Of a stretch of DNA of 64,000 nucleotides, positions 44,196 to 52,260 are shown one piece after another. Each line of letters opens with the position of its first letter. Position 1 is the first letter of the stretch. Origin of the DNA: Anaerolineales bacterium (GTDB lineage: Bacteria > Chloroflexota > Anaerolineae > Anaerolineales > Villigracilaceae); NCBI GenBank assembly GCA_030583905.1, contig CP129481.1, positions 2,944,136-3,008,135 of the forward strand, given 5' to 3'. Below the pieces are notes generated by a model. The model searched no databases, had not been told where the DNA came from, and worked only from the letters and a program-made list of their open reading frames with translations. The position numbers were made by a program, and so were the translations under genes.

Positions 44196-44540
44196 TTAAT
44201 CTTTGCGGGTCTTGACCGGCGCGGCGCGCTTGACTTCTGCTTCAGCGGCTTCGGCGACCAGATTTTCCACAGCTTCGCCCTTCTTGAAGCGCTCAAAACG
44301 CTCCAGCGTGCCGGCGGATTTGAAGATCTGCTCCACAGATTCGGTCGGCAGGGCGCCGTTCTTCATCCAGTGGTAGATGCGGTCTTCCTTTAACTTGATC
44401 GTGGCGGGATTGGTGCGGGGGTTATAAACACCCAGGATCTCCAAAAAGCGACCATCGCGCGGCGCTTCCTTTTCTGCTGCCACGATGCGGTACGTGGGTT
44501 GGCCCTTGAGACCAATACGACGTAAACGAATACGAACCAT
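44196..44540 (-). CDS. rpsP: 30S ribosomal protein S16
   Basis: A 114-residue S16: 'MVRIRLRRIGLKGQPTYRIV' at the start and 'RFLEILGVYNPRTNPATIKL' are diagnostic, followed by 'DRIYHWMKNGALPTESVEQI'. The C-terminus is extended by an Ala/Glu/Lys-rich tail of about 35 residues. Start at 44540 is fixed by homology and AAAGGAG upstream; a longer frame to 44648 is not used. Confidence 0.97.
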   Translation of the reverse strand: MVRIRLRRIGLKGQPTYRIVAAEKEAPRDGRFLEILGVYNPRTNPATIKLKEDRIYHWMKNGALPTESVEQIFKSAGTLERFERFKKGEAVENLVAEAAEAEVKRAAPVKTRKD

Positions 44541-44640
44541 TTTGAAACTTACTCCTTTAGAATGTTTTACGTTCCAGACAGGCACGAAAGGGTTGTGCGG
44601 GCTGAAATCGCGGGCTGTATTGTACCAGAGAAAACAGGCA

Positions 44641-45963
44641 TTACCCAAACAAATTCCCCAAGCCCCTGCCGCCCATTTTCTGGAATTTTTTCATCATCTT
44701 CTGCGCCTCGCGGAACTGCTTGACCAGACGGTTCACGTCCTGCACTTCCATGCCGGAACCAGCCGCAATGCGGCGGCGGCGGGAGGCGTTCAAAAGGTCG
44801 GGATTGCGGCGCTCCTTCAACGTCATCGAGTTGATGATGGCTTCCGACTGCTTGAAAGACTTCTCCACCTCGGCGGGGTCCACGCCGCGCGCAGCTTGCC
44901 CCATTTGCCCGGGCAGCATATCCAATATCTGCCCCAACGGTCCCATCTTTTTCATCTGCTTCATTTGATCGAGCCAGTCCTCCAGCGTGAAACTGCCCGA
45001 CATCATCTTCTTCGCCTGCTTTTCGGCGGTCTGCTGGTCGAACATTGCCTCGGCTTTTTCGATCAAGCCGATCACATCGCCCATGCCCAGGATCCGCGAC
45101 GACAAACGCGCGGGGTCATACGTTTCGAGCGCGTCGAGTTTTTCACCCGTGCCGATGAACTTGATCGGCACACCCGTCACGGAACGAATGGAAATCGCCG
45201 CGCCGCCGCGCGAATCGCCGTCCATTTTCGTCAGCACCAGCCCGGTCAGGTTGATGGCATCCTTGAATCCCTGCGCGATGTTCAACGCCTCCTGGCCGAT
45301 CATGGAATCGATGACCAGCAGGATGTCCACGGGATTAACGTTCGCCGCGATGGCTTTCAACTCGTCCATCAGTTCCGCATCCATCTGGGACCGTCCGGCT
45401 GTATCTACGATCACCAGACTGAATCCACCCTTTTCGCCTTTTTCCAATGCGCGCTTCGCGAGTTGCGGCGGCGTGATGGACGTATCCGCTTCGACCTCAA
45501 CATCCAGCCGTTCGCCAAGTTGTTGCAACTGCTTGACCGCGGCGGGGCGATACGGGTCTCCGGCGACAAGCAATACGCGCTCGCCTTTGGATTTCATCAA
45601 GCGCGCCAGCTTGCCTGCGGCGGTCGTCTTGCCTGCGCCCTGCAAACCAACCATCATGATCGCGCGCGGTTTTGGTCCCGCCAGATTCAACGGGGCGGGC
45701 TCGCCAAGCGTGCCGATCAACTCTTCATTGACGATCTTGATGACCTGCTGACCGGGATTAAGCGCCTTTGAAACTTCCGCGCCGACGGCACGCTCGCGCA
45801 CCTTGGCAATGAAGGCTTTGACCACGCTGAAATGCACGTCCGCTTCGAGCAGGGCGAGGCGTACCTCGCGCATGGCGGCATCCACGTCCGCTTCAGAGAG
45901 TTTTCCGCGTTTGCGGAGTTGGTCGAAGATCTGGTTGAGTCGTCCGGTGAGAGTTTCAAACAT
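44641..45963 (-). CDS. ffh: Signal recognition particle protein Ffh
   Basis: A 440-residue SRP54 GTPase. NG domain with 'GLQGAGKTTAAGKLARLM' (about 108-125), 'DTAGRSQMD' (G3, about 190-198) and 'TKMDGDSRGG' (G4, about 248-257); C-terminal M domain with Met-rich helices ('MKKMGPLGQILDMLPGQMGQ') and the RNA-binding 'LLNASRRRRIAAGSGMEVQD'. It targets nascent membrane proteins to the Sec machinery. It heads the leftward ribosomal cluster. The short C-terminal tail 'GRGLGNLFG' is normal. Confidence 0.97.
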   Translation of the reverse strand: MFETLTGRLNQIFDQLRKRGKLSEADVDAAMREVRLALLEADVHFSVVKAFIAKVRERAVGAEVSKALNPGQQVIKIVNEELIGTLGEPAPLNLAGPKPRAIMMVGLQGAGKTTAAGKLARLMKSKGERVLLVAGDPYRPAAVKQLQQLGERLDVEVEADTSITPPQLAKRALEKGEKGGFSLVIVDTAGRSQMDAELMDELKAIAANVNPVDILLVIDSMIGQEALNIAQGFKDAINLTGLVLTKMDGDSRGGAAISIRSVTGVPIKFIGTGEKLDALETYDPARLSSRILGMGDVIGLIEKAEAMFDQQTAEKQAKKMMSGSFTLEDWLDQMKQMKKMGPLGQILDMLPGQMGQAARGVDPAEVEKSFKQSEAIINSMTLKERRNPDLLNASRRRRIAAGSGMEVQDVNRLVKQFREAQKMMKKFQKMGGRGLGNLFG

Positions 45964-45985
45964 TGTCGCTTAGTCCAGTTATGAT

Positions 45986-46013
45986 AGATTGCTTCGCTAC
46001 GCCCGCAACGACA
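45986..46013. repeat. Short REP-like repeat upstream of ffh
   Basis: On the minus strand it reads TGTCGTTGCGGGCG-TAGCGAAGCAATCT, a form of the short 'cattgcgag..gaagcaatct' repeat found scattered in many bacterial genomes. Single copy in this window, recognised by pattern only. Confidence 0.45.
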
Positions 46014-46032
46014 TGGCGCAGGAACAGGCATT

Positions 46033-46090
46033 GTAGCGCGGAGCAGGGTATGGGTCAAGAAAGAGATCTTTGGCTGGGCATGGACGATTT
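46033..46090. repeat. Joined partial copies of the MFS gene's upstream and start regions
   Basis: 46033-46066 matches 48047-48080 at 33 of 34 bases (starts TGTAGCGCGGAGCAGGG). From 46061 on it instead matches 48220-48250 (AAAGAGATCTTTGGCTGGGCA and beyond), which lies in the coding start of the MFS gene. The two parts are joined at AAAGAG, so this is a duplicate with the 140 bases between them deleted. Confidence 0.75.
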
Positions 46091-46395
46091 CGGCAAGCCC
46101 GCGCCCGACGTTTTGCATCATTTGAGCATAGGACACGCCTTTGGAGTCGGCTTCCTTTGGTCGCTTGGTCGCTTGGTCGGGTGGTCGCGGAAGTGGTAAG
46201 AGGAAAGAAGAAAAAGGGGAAAAGTAGAAAGTGGAAAGTTTGCAGGTTGGAAGGTTGGAAAGAGAAAAGAGGTGGAAGTAGACGGTTGGCTGTGGGATGA
46301 GCGAAGGATGAGCGCGGTGGAGGTGTTTGCGGGATTTTGTGTGCTGGGTTTGCGTCCGGAAGCATATGGAACCATATGGGAGCATATAGCGAGCA

Positions 46396-46461
46396 TATAG
46401 GATGACTATAGGATGGTTATAGGATGGTTATAGGATGGTTATAGGATGATTATAGGATGAC
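46396..46461. repeat. Six tandem 11-bp repeats (TATAGGATGNN)
   Basis: Six exact-length units at 46396, 46407, 46418, 46429, 46440 and 46451; only the last two bases vary (AC, GT, GT, GT, AT, AC). Looser CATATGG/CATATAG units with 10-11 base spacing precede them from about 46365. The period is one helix turn. It lies about 100 bases upstream of the promoter at 46556. The 46093-46555 stretch holds no convincing gene. Confidence 0.85.
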
Positions 46462-46555
46462 CGTTCGGGCAAATTTCAACCAATCTACCACAAATAGGAT
46501 GAATATCATGGTACTGATGACCGCCGTGTTGGTATGAGCATGAATATTTCATCCG

Positions 46556-46584
46556 TTGACCTACCCTGTGGGCGTGTTTATAAT
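46556..46584 (+). promoter_or_regulatory. Sigma70-type promoter upstream of the EcsC-TerB gene
   Basis: TTGACC (46556-46561), 17-base spacer, TATAAT (46579-46584). Transcription would start near 46591, giving a 5' leader of about 230 bases before the ATG at 46824; the leader has no clear gene and could be structured. Confidence 0.75.
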
Positions 46585-46823
46585 TGGTTCTATTCTATTC
46601 CGTACTAGCGCCGTGCTTCGCGATCCCGTGAAAACCACACGGAACGAGCCGCAAACCGTTAGCCAGCCCTATACAATTTTGAAAAGCAGAGGGAAAACAT
46701 AACAAATTAAAATGTTCACTGAAAGAATCTTTATCTCATTCCGCCCACGGGTGGGTAACGTCAGATGTTTGCGAGCTTCGTTGGTTTCCTAACCAGTGGA
46801 AGGTCAGAAAGGGATTGCAATCA

Positions 46824-47975
46824 ATGGAAAAAGAAGAGAATACTCAAGGTACACAACAGGGGGAACTTAACCAAGCCCAGGAGTTCGCGAAATCAACTTC
46901 TCTTGAAGACATTAAGAGTGGGGAATGGTTTGCTAAACTTCTTCACTTAGCGCTAAAGAAGTATCGCGAGAAGGTAAATGCTGCTTACTTCCAAGAAAAA
47001 TATCCCGGCTTACCACCAGATGCTATCGTAGACAGAAGAATCGATCTTGCGCAAAAATATGCGGCTTTAGAGGGAGGTAGTACAGCCGCTGCGTATACTG
47101 CTGCGGTTGCAGCAACAATTGGATCACATGGAGGAGCATCGCCGCTGACCATCCCCGCCGCTCTTACAACCTTTGCAGTTGATCTTGGTTACACAAGCCT
47201 TCTTCAACTGCGGCTGGCTTATGATATAAGCGTAATTTATGGGAAGCCTCTGGATTACGATGACCCCGAAGATTTATACGATTTGCTTGTACTGGCTTTT
47301 GGAATAAAAGCTGGTGAAGCATTCTCTGGAAGCCTTCAGAAATTGTCACCTGAAGCTGTACGAGTTCTAATCAAAAAGACTGTTACCGATTCTAGTTTGA
47401 AACGGCTTCAGGCTTTGCCTTATGTCGGAAGGTTTCTGCTCCAGCGGAATTTGATTAAGATGGCAATCCCCGTAGTTGGTATTGGTCTTGGTTCAGGGAT
47501 TAACTACCTTTCCACAGGAAGTATTGGAAAACGTGCAAAGAAGATGTTTCGATTGCGTGGAGCTATAGAGGAGGCTGCTGATCAAGTTTCGTTAGATTCG
47601 CTCGAATATTCATATCTGTTCCTTCAAACTATATGGCTGGTAATAAACGCAGATAAACAGGTTCAACAAGAAGAAGCGTGGTATTTGCGATACTTGATAG
47701 CTGGTCTTGATGAAATTGATATTGATGGAAAAGTAAAACGGGACTTTGAAACAAAAATAAACTTTGACGAAGAAAAGGTAATGAGTCAACTACGCGATTT
47801 ATTACCTGAGGTGAGCGCCGAAATATATAATGCTGCCTGTGTCGCATCGGTAGTTGATGGGAAACTAAAGGACAATGAGCTAACATTCCTACAAAGATTG
47901 GCTGAGATTTGTGGTTGTAAGTTTGATAAGCAAACCCTATCTAAGTTTGCAAATGAGTTTCACTCTAAGGCATAA
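46824..47975 (+). CDS. EcsC-like protein with C-terminal TerB-like domain
   Basis: A 383-residue protein. The central part (about residues 60-235) is EcsC-like: an Ala/Gly-rich hydrophobic stretch ('GGSTAAAYTAAVAATIGSHG'), 'TTFAVDLGYTSLLQLRLAYD' and 'PVVGIGLGSGINYLSTGSIG', typical of membrane-associated EcsC proteins. The C-terminal 120 residues ('WLVINADKQVQQEEAWYLRY' and 'ACVASVVDGKLKDNELTFL') resemble the TerB/DjlA acidic helical domain linked to tellurite and stress systems. ATG at 46824 is preceded by AAAGGG. It is alone between its own promoter and a direct repeat, AT-richer than neighbours, and probably acquired. Function unknown. Confidence 0.75.
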   Translation: MEKEENTQGTQQGELNQAQEFAKSTSLEDIKSGEWFAKLLHLALKKYREKVNAAYFQEKYPGLPPDAIVDRRIDLAQKYAALEGGSTAAAYTAAVAATIGSHGGASPLTIPAALTTFAVDLGYTSLLQLRLAYDISVIYGKPLDYDDPEDLYDLLVLAFGIKAGEAFSGSLQKLSPEAVRVLIKKTVTDSSLKRLQALPYVGRFLLQRNLIKMAIPVVGIGLGSGINYLSTGSIGKRAKKMFRLRGAIEEAADQVSLDSLEYSYLFLQTIWLVINADKQVQQEEAWYLRYLIAGLDEIDIDGKVKRDFETKINFDEEKVMSQLRDLLPEVSAEIYNAACVASVVDGKLKDNELTFLQRLAEICGCKFDKQTLSKFANEFHSKA

Positions 47976-48046
47976 GGTGGGCGACCGATGAACAGCAGTG
48001 TCAACCTCAAAGGGTGAGAGCAAAAGGTCGGAAAGGATCTATGACC

Positions 48047-48080
48047 TGTAGCGCGGAGCAGGGTACGGGTCAAGAAAGAG
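48047..48080. repeat. Direct repeat, right copy (partner of 46033-46066)
   Basis: 33 of 34 bases match 46033-46066. The two copies bracket the 2-kb segment with the tandem repeats and the EcsC-TerB gene, as expected after a duplication or insertion event. Confidence 0.75.
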
Positions 48081-48105
48081 GCGGGGAACTCATCCTGCAG
48101 ATTTC

Positions 48106-48134
48106 TTTACAATGGAGTCGAAACTCCTTATACT
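48106..48134 (+). promoter_or_regulatory. Sigma70-type promoter of the MFS gene
   Basis: TTTACA (48106-48111), 17-base spacer, TATACT (48129-48134), about 47 bases before the ATG at 48181. Confidence 0.75.
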
Positions 48135-48180
48135 CGCGCGTGTTCTTGCTTTCATCCTATTTTCGACCCGCGGAGGAGTC

Positions 48181-49548
48181 ATGGAAAACCAGGCGACGGA
48201 TGTGATCGTCAACGACAAAAAAGAGATCTTTGGCTGGGCAATGTACGATTGGGCGAATTCCGCCTTCAGCACCACAGTGGGAACCGTGTTTTTGGGACCG
48301 TATGTCGCATCACTGGCGCGCGCGGCGGCGGAAGCGGCAGGAACATCAACCGTTTCGTTCTTTGGAATTCCGGTTGCTCCGGATTCATTTTTACCTTACT
48401 GCATTTCATTCTCGGTCGGCATGCAAGTGCTTTTCCTGCCCATCCTTGGCGCGATCGCGGATTATTCACACCTGCGCAAGCGCATGATGCAATTGTTTGC
48501 GACCATCGGCGCACTGGCGACCATCCTGCTCTTTTTGGTGACCGGGAATCTGTGGTGGCTGGGCGGCGTGTTGTACATTGTGGCGAACCTTGCCTTTGGC
48601 GCGGCGATCGTCTTCTACAATGCCTATCTGCCGGACATCGCCAGCGAGGAGGAGCGCGACCGCGTCTCGTCCTATGGCTGGGCAATGGGTTATCTGGGCG
48701 GCGGGATCTTGCTGGCGCTCAATCTGGCGTTCTTTATATTCAGCGAAGATCTGGGCGTGCCCACGTCGCTTGCGGTGCGCATCAATCTCGCCTCGGCGGG
48801 TATCTGGTGGCTGGGCTTTTCCTTCCTGACGTGGTCCCGCCTGCGTTCGCGCCGCGCGGCGCGCGCGCTTCCGGCGGGCGATAATTATGCCAGCATCGGT
48901 TTCAAACAACTCCGCAAGACCTTCAGCGAGGTAAAGCACTTCCCTGAAACCTTGAAATTCCTGCTGGCATACTTCCTTTACAACGACGGCATCCAGACCG
49001 TGATCGCCGTTGCTGCGACCTTCGCCGCCGCGCCTCTGATCCAGGGCGGACTGGAACTTGACCAGCAAACTCTGACCGCCGTCATCCTGATGATCCAGTT
49101 CGTGGCGTTCTTCGGAGCCTTGTTCTGGGGCAAGCTGGCAGGCTGGATCGGCGCAAAAGAGTCGGTCATTGTCAGCCTTGTGATCTGGTCGGGCGTGGTG
49201 ATCTACGCCTACAGCGGCTTGAAAGGTGACGCCGTGGTGACCGAATTCTTCATCCTCGGCGGTTTCATCGCGCTGGTGATGGGCGGTTCACAAGCCATCA
49301 GCCGCAGTCTCTTCGCGCAGATGATCCCCAACGGCAAAGAAGCCGAGTTCTTCTCGTTCTACGAGGTCAGCGAGCGCGGCACGTCATGGATCGGTCCGCT
49401 GGTGTTCGGGCTGGCAAACCAGATCTTCAACGACTTGCGCATTGCCATCCTTTCGCTAATCTTCTTCTTCATCATGGGCTTGATCTTCCTGCCGTTCGTT
49501 AATGTGAAGAAAGCCATCGCGGACGCGAAAGCATATAAATCCGAGTAA
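48181..49548 (+). CDS. MFS transporter, UMF1/Atg22-like
   Basis: A 455-residue membrane protein with about twelve hydrophobic segments. The N-terminal 'EIFGWAMYDWANSAFSTTVG' is the signature of the UMF1 (Atg22-like) major facilitator group, with 'GWAMGYLGGGILLALNLAF' in the middle and 'GGSQAISRSLFAQMIPNGKE' near segment 11. Related transporters export amino acids or other small molecules; the substrate here is unknown. ATG at 48181 has GGAGGAG upstream. Flanked by its own promoter and a strong terminator, so it is a single-gene unit. Confidence 0.88.
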   Translation: MENQATDVIVNDKKEIFGWAMYDWANSAFSTTVGTVFLGPYVASLARAAAEAAGTSTVSFFGIPVAPDSFLPYCISFSVGMQVLFLPILGAIADYSHLRKRMMQLFATIGALATILLFLVTGNLWWLGGVLYIVANLAFGAAIVFYNAYLPDIASEEERDRVSSYGWAMGYLGGGILLALNLAFFIFSEDLGVPTSLAVRINLASAGIWWLGFSFLTWSRLRSRRAARALPAGDNYASIGFKQLRKTFSEVKHFPETLKFLLAYFLYNDGIQTVIAVAATFAAAPLIQGGLELDQQTLTAVILMIQFVAFFGALFWGKLAGWIGAKESVIVSLVIWSGVVIYAYSGLKGDAVVTEFFILGGFIALVMGGSQAISRSLFAQMIPNGKEAEFFSFYEVSERGTSWIGPLVFGLANQIFNDLRIAILSLIFFFIMGLIFLPFVNVKKAIADAKAYKSE

Positions 49549-49562
49549 CACCTAAAGAAATG

Positions 49563-49600
49563 AAAACAGCGCGGACATCACCTGTCCGCGCTGTTTTTTT
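49563..49600. terminator. Bidirectional terminator after the MFS gene
   Basis: AACAGCGCGGACA-TCACC-TGTCCGCGCTGTT with T7 on the + side and A4 before it; it also ends the convergent thioredoxin-like gene. Confidence 0.9.
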
Positions 49601-49610
49601 CTTCAAGTCG

Positions 49611-50147
49611 TCATTGCAAGTTTTCGTCGAACAAAGCCCTGAAGGTCTCTGCTGAAACAGGACCGATCAGCTTTTTGATCAGATTCCCGCCCGCGTCCAG
49701 CAGATAGAATTCGGGTTGATAACTGAATCCCAACTGGCGTTGGAAAGCTTGCGTGCCGGGATCGTCGGCATCGAGATAGGTGAATTTGACCCTGCCCCAG
49801 TACTCCACTTCGAGTCCATGAACCATGGACGCCATCGAGCGGCAGGTACTTCAGGTGAAGCGGAAGAATTCCACCAATTGCAGTTGACCGGAAGCCAGAT
49901 TGACCGTGGATGGGTCGGTGGCGTGCAGGTCAGGTCCGCGGGAGGTGGGGACAGCTTGCGCATCCACGATCTGGGTCGGCGGGGCGGCGGTCGCTTCGGG
50001 CGCGGATGCATCCGTCGGCGCGGCGGTATCCGGGATAGATTCCGCTGCCGGCGGGGCGGGAGGGGCGGTCACAGCCGGGGCGCAGGAAACTGCCAGTAGA
50101 ACAGCGACCAGGCTCATCGTCAGGAAAACGAGGCGGGGTTTCATCAT
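49611..50147 (-). CDS. Thioredoxin-like lipoprotein with in-frame TGA, candidate selenoprotein (UxxC)
   Basis: One frame of 178 codons runs from ATG 50147 (AAAGGAGAG upstream) to 49611 with a single in-frame TGA at 49851-49853. Before it: signal peptide 'FLTMSLVAVLLAVSC' with lipobox Cys, an Ala/Pro/Thr-rich linker, then 'QLQLVEFFRFT'. After it: 'STCRSMASMVHGLE', 'VKFTYLDADDP' and 'YQPEFYLLDAGGNLIKKLIG', a standard thioredoxin fold with its cis-Pro region. The TGA falls exactly at the first Cys of the CxxC motif, giving UxxC (position 99-102). A hairpin follows at a distance suitable for a bacterial SECIS. If UGA is not read as selenocysteine, this is a gene broken by a point mutation or sequence error. 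It would be a periplasm-side thiol-disulfide enzyme. Confidence 0.65.
49814..49830 (-). promoter_or_regulatory. Candidate bacterial SECIS hairpin
   Basis: On the minus strand GTCCATG-GTT-CATGGAC forms a perfect 7-bp stem. The apical loop begins with G and lies about 27 bases after the TGA, in the range described for bacterial SECIS elements (loop 16-37 bases downstream with G in the first loop positions). Confidence 0.45.
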
Positions 50148-50234
50148 GATCTCTCCTTTGGTTGGTTAAATGATACCTTGCATCCGTCAGTTCTTACACC
50201 AAATTCAGCGCACTCTTAAGCGGTTCTCACTTCT

Positions 50235-50263
50235 TTGACGCGCGTTCCATCCTACGCTATACT
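50235..50263 (+). promoter_or_regulatory. Sigma70-type promoter of the P5C dehydrogenase gene
   Basis: TTGACG (50235-50240), 17-base spacer, TATACT (50258-50263); the ATG follows 45 bases later with AAAGGAGAA as ribosome site. Confidence 0.85.
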
Positions 50264-50308
50264 TGTTTTAAAGATCAACATACAACCAACATCAAAAGGA
50301 GAATTCCT

Positions 50309-51883
50309 ATGGCAGATTTCAAACTTACGTACGCGACCATGTTCAACCCGCCCGATGAATTACACACCGGTTTTGACAAGGCGGTGGCGGCATTGAAGCA
50401 GAATATGGGCAGGGAATATGGCATGTACATCGACGGCAAGGAAGTGCTTGCCGATGAAAAACTGGAAGACCGTTCACCCGTCAACACAGACTGGGTATTG
50501 GCGAAAATGCAGAAAGGCAACGCATCCCATGCCGAGCAGGCGATGACGGCGGCGCGTAAGGCGTTCCCGATGTGGAGTCACACCCCGTGGCAGAAGCGCG
50601 TGGAACTGCTGCGCAAAGCCGCGTCGTTGATCGAGCAGCGCATTTTTGATCTGGGCGCGGCGATGGCGCTGGAGGTCGGCAAGAACCGCATGGAGTCGCT
50701 GGGCGACGTGCAGGAAACCGCCGACCTTATTTATTACTCGTGCTACCAGATGGAAAAGAACGACGGCTATATCGTCGAGATGGGCAAAGACCCGTTGGTC
50801 GGTTATGAAGCGCGGAATGTTTCGGTGCTTCGTCCATACGGCGTGTGGCTGATCGTTTCGCCGTTCAACTTCCCGCACGCGCTGACGGGCGGTCCGATGG
50901 GCGCGGCGCTGGCAACGGGCAACACGATAGTCGTGAAGCCCGCCACCGATACCGCATGGATCGTGCGCCTGCTGATCGATTGCTTCCGCGATGCGGGCTT
51001 GCCCGACGGCGTGGTGAACTTCGTCACGGGTCCCGGTTCCACGCTTGGGCAGGCGCTGGTGGACAGCCCCGAAGTGGACGGCGTGACCTTCACCGGTTCA
51101 TTCGACGTCGGCATGAAGATGTTCCAGGACTTCGGCAAGCGCAACTATGTGCGCCCGATCATTTTGGAACTGGGCGGAAAGAATCCCGCCATCGTTTCCA
51201 AGAATGCTGACTTGGACCGCGCCACCATTGGCATCGTCCGCTCGGCGTTTGGTCTGCAGGGACAGAAATGCTCCGCCGCTTCACGCGTGCTCGTGGAGGA
51301 ATCTGTTTACGATGAAATGGTCAGCCGTTTGAAGGAAGCCGCCGAGAAGCTGGTCATCGGCGACCCGACCGAGAAAGCCACTTACAATGGACCGGTCATC
51401 AACAAGTCATCCTATAATGATTTCAAGAACTTCTGCGAAGAGATCAACCAGGGCGGCGGCAAGTTTCTCGTCGGCGGCAATGTGAAGAGCGGCGGCATGT
51501 TCGACAAGGGCTATTTCTGTGAAAGCACCTTCGTCATTGACCTGCCCTTCTCGCACCGCCTGTGGAAGCATGAGATGTTCCTGCCCATTACCACCATCGG
51601 CAAGGTCAAGAACCTCGATGAAGCCATGCGTATCGCCAACGACGTGAACTACGGTCTGACCGCGGGCTTCTACGGCTCACAGGAAGAGACCGAATGGTTC
51701 TTTGACCATATCGAAGCCGGTGTGACGTATGCCAACCGTCCGCAGGGCGCGACGACCGGCGCGTGGCCCGGCTTCCAGCCGTTCGGCGGCTGGAAAGGCT
51801 CCGGCTCCAGCGGCAAGAATGCTGGCGGTCATTACTACCTGCCGTTGTACATGCACGAGCAGATCCGCACGCTCATCAAGTAA
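50309..51883 (+). CDS. 1-pyrroline-5-carboxylate dehydrogenase (aldehyde dehydrogenase family)
   Basis: A 524-residue NAD-dependent dehydrogenase that oxidises glutamate-semialdehyde to glutamate in proline and arginine breakdown. Catalytic Glu is in 'ILELGGKNPAIV' (about residue 288) and catalytic Cys in 'GLQGQKCSAASR' (about 321). The NAD-binding 'FTGSFDVG' (about 261-268) and the C-terminal 'FGGWKGSGSSGKNAGGHYYL' match P5C dehydrogenases (RocA/PruA monofunctional type). Length is as usual for that group. It stands alone: no proline dehydrogenase gene is adjacent. Strong promoter and terminator on both sides. Confidence 0.87.
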   Translation: MADFKLTYATMFNPPDELHTGFDKAVAALKQNMGREYGMYIDGKEVLADEKLEDRSPVNTDWVLAKMQKGNASHAEQAMTAARKAFPMWSHTPWQKRVELLRKAASLIEQRIFDLGAAMALEVGKNRMESLGDVQETADLIYYSCYQMEKNDGYIVEMGKDPLVGYEARNVSVLRPYGVWLIVSPFNFPHALTGGPMGAALATGNTIVVKPATDTAWIVRLLIDCFRDAGLPDGVVNFVTGPGSTLGQALVDSPEVDGVTFTGSFDVGMKMFQDFGKRNYVRPIILELGGKNPAIVSKNADLDRATIGIVRSAFGLQGQKCSAASRVLVEESVYDEMVSRLKEAAEKLVIGDPTEKATYNGPVINKSSYNDFKNFCEEINQGGGKFLVGGNVKSGGMFDKGYFCESTFVIDLPFSHRLWKHEMFLPITTIGKVKNLDEAMRIANDVNYGLTAGFYGSQEETEWFFDHIEAGVTYANRPQGATTGAWPGFQPFGGWKGSGSSGKNAGGHYYLPLYMHEQIRTLIK

Positions 51884-51898
51884 GCTCAAATGTCCGCA

Positions 51899-51930
51899 AG
51901 CCCCTTTCTTTTTGAAGGAAGGGGCTTTTC
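51899..51930 (+). terminator. Intrinsic terminator after P5C dehydrogenase
   Basis: AAGCCCCTT and AAGGGGCTT form a 9-bp stem around a 12-base loop, followed by TTCTTT. Confidence 0.8.
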
Positions 51931-51959
51931 TTTGCAGAAGTCAAAAAACAAGGCTTTGG

Positions 51960-51965
51960 TAAAAT
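51960..51965 (+). promoter_or_regulatory. Putative -10 element (TAAAAT), leaderless start of a 95-residue gene
   Basis: TAAAAT ends 6 bases before the ATG at 51972; a start site 6-7 bases downstream would fall on the A of ATG. No ribosome site is present. Confidence 0.5.
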
Positions 51966-51971
51966 ACTGGC

Positions 51972-52259
51972 ATGGAAGACGATCCTTTTATTGTCCGTGT
52001 GGGAACTTTTTTTCTGGTCATCGGCGCCGGCGTGCTGGTCATTTTCATCGCGTCCGATTTCGCCAACGAAGTGGATTTCGACTATCTCTTCATCGCCATG
52101 CTGCTGATCGGCGTCGGCTGGATGATGCGCAGCAAGAAAGCGCCGCCGCCGCCCGCAGACCGGTTTACGTGGATCAGGGGCGTGATGGGAAAAAATAAAA
52201 AAGGAGGAGGCAGGGTAAAGAATACCCCGCCCCCAGATGAAAACGAAGAAGAAGCATAA
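51972..52259 (+). CDS. Small membrane protein, first gene of the CoA-transferase operon
   Basis: A 95-residue protein with two membrane segments ('VGTFFLVIGAGVLVIFIA' and 'YLFIAMLLIGVGWMM') and a Pro/Lys/Glu-rich cytoplasmic tail. Family not recognised. Its stop is one base before the next ATG (TAATATG), so it is in an operon with the CoA-transferase subunit. Confidence 0.65.
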   Translation: MEDDPFIVRVGTFFLVIGAGVLVIFIASDFANEVDFDYLFIAMLLIGVGWMMRSKKAPPPPADRFTWIRGVMGKNKKGGGRVKNTPPPDENEEEA

Positions 52260-52260
52260 T

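Noticed and set aside
44485..45771. 428-codon frame antisense to ffh
   Set aside because: Shadow of ffh on the opposite strand with no recognisable motif.
45717..46385. 222-codon frame on the minus strand overlapping the ffh start
   Set aside because: Low-complexity Ser/Pro/Leu sequence that covers the repeat remnants; the ffh frame is the conserved one here.
46396..46461. CRISPR array or minisatellite gene
   Set aside because: Units are contiguous 11-bp repeats without spacers and do not lie in a coding frame.
46712..46792. Short frame in the EcsC-TerB leader
   Set aside because: No ribosome site and no recognisable sequence; treated as part of the untranslated leader.
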